Source: Nitrospirota bacterium (GTDB lineage Bacteria > Nitrospirota > Nitrospiria > Nitrospirales > NS-4). From it: DNA of 13,320 nt. Below the pieces are notes generated by a model. It worked only from the letters and a program-made list of their open reading frames with translations. It was not told where the DNA came from and searched no databases. Position 1 is the first letter of the stretch. Each line of letters begins with the position of its first letter. The stretch lies in contig VBOF01000256.1 in NCBI GenBank assembly GCA_005877855.1, positions 1 through 13,320 on the forward strand, written 5' to 3'. A program made the position numbers and the translations under genes. Shown in pieces: positions 9,396 to 13,320 of this stretch.

Positions 9396-10246
9396 GACGA
9401 CGGCCGGGCCGGCACGCCGGCTACCCCTCGCAGGATGTCACGCGTGCGGGCCACATCGGCTGCGATTTGCAGGGCGAGACCGTCCGCCGATTCGAACGCC
9501 TGATCGCCCCGCAGCCGCTCGTGCACCAGGATCGTCACGCGACACCCGTACAGGTCACGTCCGCCGTCCAAGAGATAGGTTTCGATCGGCGGGAGCACGC
9601 GTCCCTCCGGCGGGTGCAGATTCGCCGTCGGGTACCCCAACTCCCCGCCGCGCCGGTTCCCGTGGATCACGGTTCCCCGCAGCGTGTACGGCCGCCCCAG
9701 CAGGGTGGCCGCTTCCGCCATCGCCCCAGCCTGCACCAGATCGCGGATCCGGGTCGAGCTCACCGGCGCGCCCTCCAGCACCACCGGCGCAATGGCGTGC
9801 ACGGTAAAACCAAGCCGGGGTCCCGCTGCCGTCAGGCTCTGAATCGTCCCCAGCCGCTCCTTGCCGAACCGGAAGTTCTGACCCACAAACAATTCCCGGG
9901 TCCCCAGCCCGTCTCGCAAGACCTGCACCATGAACTCGTCGGGCGTCTGGGCCGCGAACTCACGGGTAAACGGCAGGCGAACGACGACATCCACTCCGGC
10001 TTCTTCGAGAAGGGCCAGCTTTTCCTCAGGATCACTCAGAAACTTGAGCTCCACGCCGGGCGCCAGCACCCGGAGGGGATGCGGCTCGAAGGTCAGCACG
10101 ACGGCCGTGCCCTGTTGCAGCCGGACTCGATCTCTGGCCAACTTCAACACGGCCTGGTGCCCGACGTGCACGCCATCGAAATTGCCGATGGTCACCACCG
10201 GGAACCGCAGGCCTGCGCAATCCTGGAGGCGCTCCAGCACCCTCAT
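9392..10246 (-). CDS. ribF: Bifunctional riboflavin kinase/FAD synthetase, kinase half internally shortened
   Basis: RibF normally phosphorylates riboflavin to FMN (C-terminal kinase domain) and adenylylates FMN to FAD (N-terminal nucleotidyltransferase domain). Here 284 residues are encoded against about 305-320 usual. The N-terminal domain looks intact: GNFDGVHVGH (21-30), TFEPHP (52-57), VGQNFRFGKE (121-130) and SSTRIR (163-168). The kinase domain has GYPTAN (204-209) but then passes directly from VLPP (217-220) to IETYLLD (221-227); the segment usually holding 'GVYAV...NIG.RPTF' is absent. Only 13 residues separate Asn209 from Glu222, the probable catalytic base, where about 55-60 is typical. 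The frame is kept. The ATG at 10246 overlaps the hemB stop (ATGA); the longer open frame upstream lies inside hemB and is rejected. FAD synthetase activity is likely; kinase activity is doubtful. Confidence 0.93.
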   Translation of the reverse strand: MRVLERLQDCAGLRFPVVTIGNFDGVHVGHQAVLKLARDRVRLQQGTAVVLTFEPHPLRVLAPGVELKFLSDPEEKLALLEEAGVDVVVRLPFTREFAAQTPDEFMVQVLRDGLGTRELFVGQNFRFGKERLGTIQSLTAAGPRLGFTVHAIAPVVLEGAPVSSTRIRDLVQAGAMAEAATLLGRPYTLRGTVIHGNRRGGELGYPTANLHPPEGRVLPPIETYLLDGGRDLYGCRVTILVHERLRGDQAFESADGLALQIAADVARTRDILRGVAGVPARPSS

Positions 10247-11217
10247 TCGTGCAAGGCCCGGGCGGCTTCCTTGGCAAAATAGGTCAGGATCAGGTCGGCG
10301 CCGGCTCGATGGATGGCCAGCAAGGTCTCGAGCATGGCCCGCCGTTCGTCCAGCCATCCAAGCTGAGCGGCTGCCTTGATCATGCTGTACTCCCCGCTCA
10401 CCTGGTACGCGGCGATCGGACGGTTGAAGGCCTGCCGCGCCGCATGAACGACATCCAAATACGGCAGGGCCGGCTTGATCATCACGATGTCGGCCCCCTC
10501 CTGGATGTCCAGCTCGATCTCCCGAAGCGCCTCACGCAGGTTGGCCGGATCCATCTGGTAGGACTGTCGGTCTCCGAACTTCGGACTGGAGTCCGCCGCC
10601 TCCCGGAACGGCGCGTACAGACAGGAGGCGAACTTCGCGGCATACGCGAGGATCGGCACCTGGGAGAAGCCCTCGCCGTCCAGCGCCTGCCGGATCGCTC
10701 CGACGCGGCCATCCATCATATCGGAGGGCGCCACCATGTCGGCGCCGGCCCGGGCATGGCTGAGAGCCATCTTCTGCAGACAGGCCAGCGTCTCATCGTT
10801 CACGACCTGGCCGTCTTTCACGATGCCGCAATGGCCGTGCGTCGTGTACTCATCGACGCAGACATCGGTGATCACCATCAAGTCGGGAACCGTGTCTTTC
10901 ACCGCGCGCACCGCGCGAGGCACGATGCCGTCCGGCGCCCACGCCTCCCTGCCGATCTCGTCCTTGCGCGCGGGGATGCCGAACAACAGGATGGCCGGCA
11001 CGCCCAAGGCTTGGACCTCCCCCGCGTCCTTGATCAGATGATCCACCGACACCCGCCACTGTCCGGGCATGGCGCCGATCGGCTGGCGCACGTCCCGTCC
11101 TTCCATGACGAAGAACGGCGCGATCAGGTTGTCCACCGACAACCGCGTCTCCCGCACCAGCCGGCGGAACCCGGCGGTCGCCCGGAGGCGGCGCAATCGG
11201 TCTTGGGGAAAAGGCAT
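10243..11217 (-). CDS. hemB: Delta-aminolevulinic acid dehydratase (porphobilinogen synthase)
   Basis: Condenses two 5-aminolevulinate molecules into porphobilinogen, the first shared step of the heme, siroheme and corrinoid routes; cytoplasmic homo-oligomer. It has 324 residues, full length. The two active-site lysines are Lys195 (YAAKFAS) and Lys248 (VMIKPALPYLD). The metal-binding segment DVCVDEYTTHGHCG (118-131) has Cys120, Asp122 and Cys130, where zinc enzymes have three Cys and magnesium-type enzymes have Ala/Asp/Asp. The ATG at 11217 is preceded by TAGGAG at 7 bases; that TAG is the stop codon of the CBS gene, so the two are closely coupled. Its own stop overlaps the ribF start. Confidence 0.98.
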   Translation of the reverse strand: MPFPQDRLRRLRATAGFRRLVRETRLSVDNLIAPFFVMEGRDVRQPIGAMPGQWRVSVDHLIKDAGEVQALGVPAILLFGIPARKDEIGREAWAPDGIVPRAVRAVKDTVPDLMVITDVCVDEYTTHGHCGIVKDGQVVNDETLACLQKMALSHARAGADMVAPSDMMDGRVGAIRQALDGEGFSQVPILAYAAKFASCLYAPFREAADSSPKFGDRQSYQMDPANLREALREIELDIQEGADIVMIKPALPYLDVVHAARQAFNRPIAAYQVSGEYSMIKAAAQLGWLDERRAMLETLLAIHRAGADLILTYFAKEAARALHE

Positions 11218-11227
11218 GAGCGCGCTC

Positions 11228-11620
11228 CTATTTGCGCGGCAGGTTGGTCAAGAAGACCACGAGGTCCCGGACGGAGAGCATGCCCACGAGCTTTCCGCTG
11301 CGCGAGACCCCCAAATGGCGCACGTGAGACTGGGCCATGAGATCGTTCGCGTCCAGCAGCGTCTTGTTCTCATCGATCATCAGCACCGGCGCCGACATGA
11401 TCTGGTCCACGGTGGCTTTGGCCGGATCAAGCCCGCCGGCCACGCACCGACGGACAATATCCGTGTCGGTCAGGATCCCGATGATCTCGCCCCCCTTCGT
11501 GATGAAGAGACTCCCGATGTTGTGGTCCCGTAACTGTTCCGCCGCCACTCTAATGGTCGTGTCCCGATCCGCCCTCCGGATTTTTTCCACCGGGATCATC
11601 ACCGATTTAACCGGCACCAT
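11228..11620 (-). CDS. Two-CBS-domain protein
   Basis: A 130-residue protein made almost entirely of one Bateman module: CBS domain 1 at about 10-60 (IGSLFITKGGEIIGILTDTD, ending IVRR) and CBS domain 2 at about 75-125 (HLGVSRSGKLVGMLSVRDL). Such modules usually bind adenine nucleotides or S-adenosyl ligands and regulate a partner; no catalytic or DNA-binding domain is attached here. The ATG at 11620 has a strong ribosome site, AGGAGG (11628-11633), 7 bases upstream. It sits between cobA-hemD and hemB, ten bases before hemB, and its stop forms part of the hemB ribosome site. A link to tetrapyrrole synthesis is suggested by position only. The 71-base gap upstream of it shows no clear promoter or terminator. 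Confidence 0.93.
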   Translation of the reverse strand: MVPVKSVMIPVEKIRRADRDTTIRVAAEQLRDHNIGSLFITKGGEIIGILTDTDIVRRCVAGGLDPAKATVDQIMSAPVLMIDENKTLLDANDLMAQSHVRHLGVSRSGKLVGMLSVRDLVVFLTNLPRK

Positions 11621-11691
11621 GCTGCTCCCTCCTCTCCGAGCTTGCTGGGATAATCAGTACCTCCCGCGATCTCTTCCCGTTCGATGAAGAC

Positions 11692-13230
11692 TCACACATC
11701 ACACGATGAATGCGCAAAATGGCTGACGATGGCCTCCGCCAGCGCCGGAATGGTATTCTCCTTGGACCGGATCCCCACCTTCAGCCCGCAGGACTCCGCA
11801 GTCTCCGCCGTGATCGGACCGATGCAGGCCACGACCGCGTTCGCCGTCAACGCGGACGCTTCAGCCCGGTCGGCGAACAGTTCGACGTAGTTGCGGACCG
11901 AGGACGAACTCGTAAACGTGACCACGCCGACCTCACGACGGCGGAGCTGCTCCTTCAACGCCTTCCCATCAGCCTCCGGACGGACGGTGCGGTAGGCGAC
12001 CGCCACCGTCACGTCGGCTCCTCGGGCGCGCAGTTCCTCCGGCAGGAGGTCCCGCGCCACTTCGGCGCGCGGAATCAGGATGCGGACGCCCTTCACGTCT
12101 TCCTTCTTGAAGGCCTCGAGCACGCCCTCCGCCTGGTACTCGTCGGGAACCACGTCCGCCTTGAATCCCTGCCCCGCCAACGCCTCGGCAGTCCTCGGCC
12201 CGATCGCACCGAATCGTGCGCGTCCCAATGCGCGCGCGTCCCGACCGAGGGCGCGCAGCCGCTCGAAGAAAAACCGCACGCCATTGACGCTGGTAAAGAT
12301 CACCCAGTCGTACCGCGCGAGATCGCCGATCGCCCGATCGAGCGGACGCCAGTCGACGGGCGGGACGATCGCAATCGTCGGCATGGTAAGCACGCGCGCG
12401 CCATAGCCCGCCAGCAGGTCGGCGAATTCTCCCGCCTGCTCGCGGGGACGCGTGACGAGCACCGTCGTGCCGAACAGCGGCCGGGACTCGAACCAGTTGA
12501 GCTTCTCGCGCAACCGCACGACCTCCCCCACCACGATGACCGTAGGCGGCTCCAGCTTCGCCGCCTCCGCCTTCCGCACGATGTCCGCCAGCGTGCCGAT
12601 GATGGTGAGCTGCTCGGCCCGCGTGCCCCACCGGATCAAGGCCACCGGGGTCGTCGCCGGACGGCCGGCTGCCGTCAGGTGAGCCACGATGGCCGGCAGA
12701 TTTTTCATCCCCATCAGGAAGACGACGGTGCCGCTCGTCGAGGCCAGACGGTCCCACTCGACCGTGGGCGACGGCTTCAGCGGATCTTCGTGGCCGGTGA
12801 CCAGGGCGACGCTCGAGGCCAGCGTCCGGTGCGTGACCGGGATGCCCGCGTAGGCGGGCGCCGCGACAGCGGAGGTGACGCCCGGCACCACCTCGAAGGG
12901 AACGGCGGCTTCGGCGACCGCCTCGGCCTCCTCTCCGCCGCGGCCGAACACAAAGGGATCGCCCCCTTTCAAGCGCACCACGATCTTGCCGGCCCGTGCG
13001 CGGTCGATCATCAGCCGGTTGATCTCGGCCTGATCGCCGTACTCCCCGCGACCCCGCCGGCCGACGTAGATCCGCTCGGCCTCGGGCCGCACATGCTCCA
13101 GCAGGGCCGGGTTCGCGAGATAATCGTAGATGACCACCTCGGCCTGCTCCAGGCATTCCTTCCCGCGAAGGGTCAACAACTTCGGGTCCCCCGGCCCGGC
13201 GCCCACCAGATAGACTTTGCCGATCTTCAT
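11692..13230 (-). CDS. cobA-hemD: Fused uroporphyrinogen-III C-methyltransferase / uroporphyrinogen-III synthase
   Basis: A 512-residue fusion. Residues about 1-248 are the SAM-dependent methyltransferase (SUMT) making precorrin-2: VYLVGAGPGDP (6-16), VVRLKGGDPFVFGRGGEE (84-101), VVPGVTSAVAAPAYAGIP (114-131) and GTLADIV (212-218). Residues about 253-505 are uroporphyrinogen-III synthase, which closes hydroxymethylbilane with D-ring inversion: TVLVTRPREQA (256-266), FTSVNGVRFFFERL (312-325), AIGPRTAEAL (342-351), FTSSSSVRNYVELF (439-452) and CIGPITAETA (469-478). Such fusions are known in several anaerobes, Firmicutes and Nitrospira-like bacteria. The fusion channels uroporphyrinogen III to siroheme/cobalamin and also supplies heme. 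The ATG at 13230 shares one base with the hemC stop (TGATG) and has GGAAGG five bases upstream. Both halves appear complete. Confidence 0.96.
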   Translation of the reverse strand: MKIGKVYLVGAGPGDPKLLTLRGKECLEQAEVVIYDYLANPALLEHVRPEAERIYVGRRGRGEYGDQAEINRLMIDRARAGKIVVRLKGGDPFVFGRGGEEAEAVAEAAVPFEVVPGVTSAVAAPAYAGIPVTHRTLASSVALVTGHEDPLKPSPTVEWDRLASTSGTVVFLMGMKNLPAIVAHLTAAGRPATTPVALIRWGTRAEQLTIIGTLADIVRKAEAAKLEPPTVIVVGEVVRLREKLNWFESRPLFGTTVLVTRPREQAGEFADLLAGYGARVLTMPTIAIVPPVDWRPLDRAIGDLARYDWVIFTSVNGVRFFFERLRALGRDARALGRARFGAIGPRTAEALAGQGFKADVVPDEYQAEGVLEAFKKEDVKGVRILIPRAEVARDLLPEELRARGADVTVAVAYRTVRPEADGKALKEQLRRREVGVVTFTSSSSVRNYVELFADRAEASALTANAVVACIGPITAETAESCGLKVGIRSKENTIPALAEAIVSHFAHSSCDV

Positions 13231-13320
13231 CAGGCCCTTCCGTAGATCTCCTTGAGGATCTCGTCGCCCCCGTGTGCGAGCAATCGTTCCGCCAGCCGGA
13301 CACCGAGCCGCTGCGCGTCG
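13230..13320 (-). CDS. hemC: Hydroxymethylbilane synthase, C-terminal end (cut by window edge)
   Basis: The last 29 codons of an open frame entering from the right edge, reading DAQRLGVRLAERLLAHGGDE followed by ILKEIYGRA and a stop. The 'A..LG..LAE.LLA.GADEIL.E.Y' pattern is the usual end of porphobilinogen deaminase, which polymerizes four porphobilinogens into hydroxymethylbilane, the substrate of the HemD half encoded next. Its stop overlaps the cobA-hemD start by one base, matching the common hemC-hemD coupling. Only the tail is visible, so the identification rests on this pattern plus position. Confidence 0.85.
   Translation of the reverse strand, partial: DAQRLGVRLAERLLAHGGDEILKEIYGRA

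Noticed and set aside
10247..10357. 37-codon N-terminal extension of RibF
   Set aside because: It lies inside hemB and lacks similarity; the ATG at 10246 forms a classic ATGA overlap and gives the usual RibF start.
11692..13230. Novel multidomain enzyme
   Set aside because: The two halves match known CobA and HemD families and this fusion has been described in several bacteria.
11710..13245. A 511-codon open frame on the plus strand opposite cobA-hemD
   Set aside because: It is antisense to a clear enzyme fusion, and its Arg/His/Asp-rich composition is typical of a shadow frame.

Overview
The window is a GC-rich bacterial chromosome segment in which every gene I can support lies on the minus strand, so it reads from right to left. 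Gene order, the fused cobA-hemD gene, the high GC content and a CBS-domain gene inside a tetrapyrrole cluster suggest a Nitrospirota bacterium, possibly Nitrospira. That is an inference from gene content, not from a marker gene. I see no rRNA, tRNA, CRISPR array, transposase or phage gene.

In order of transcription: the tail of hemC (right edge), a fused uroporphyrinogen-III C-methyltransferase/uroporphyrinogen-III synthase, a small two-CBS protein, hemB, ribF, tilS, hpt, ftsH, folP, glmM, comEC, and then, from its own near-consensus sigma-70 promoter, the first 150 codons of an ExeA-like AAA ATPase (left edge). The junctions hemC/cobA-hemD, hemB/ribF, ribF/tilS and tilS/hpt overlap by 1 to 4 bases, and the CBS/hemB and glmM/comEC gaps are only 10 and 20 bases. 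The stretch is therefore likely one long operon or several coupled ones. Functionally it joins early tetrapyrrole synthesis (porphobilinogen, hydroxymethylbilane, uroporphyrinogen III, precorrin-2), flavin cofactor synthesis, tRNA-Ile lysidinylation, purine salvage, membrane proteolysis, folate synthesis, cell-wall amino-sugar supply and DNA uptake. The tilS-hpt-ftsH-folP-glmM run is a familiar bacterial housekeeping order.

Most of the window is ordinary core metabolism, and I do not see a clear new defence, secretion or mobile system. The oddities are local. (1) RibF has an intact FMN-adenylyltransferase half, but its riboflavin-kinase half lacks roughly 40-45 residues between the PTAN motif and the catalytic Glu. 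(2) ComEC lacks roughly 30 residues just before the GDIE motif of its C-terminal nuclease-like domain. Both losses are in frame. (3) A pair of inverted heptamer-repeat arrays sits between folP and glmM and supplies the last ~26 codons and the stop codon of folP. (4) HemB has a mixed Cys/Asp/Cys metal site. (5) A duplicated start-region motif creates a seven-residue mini-ORF abutting ftsH. (6) Base composition drops in the leftmost ~560 bases, where the ExeA-like gene begins.
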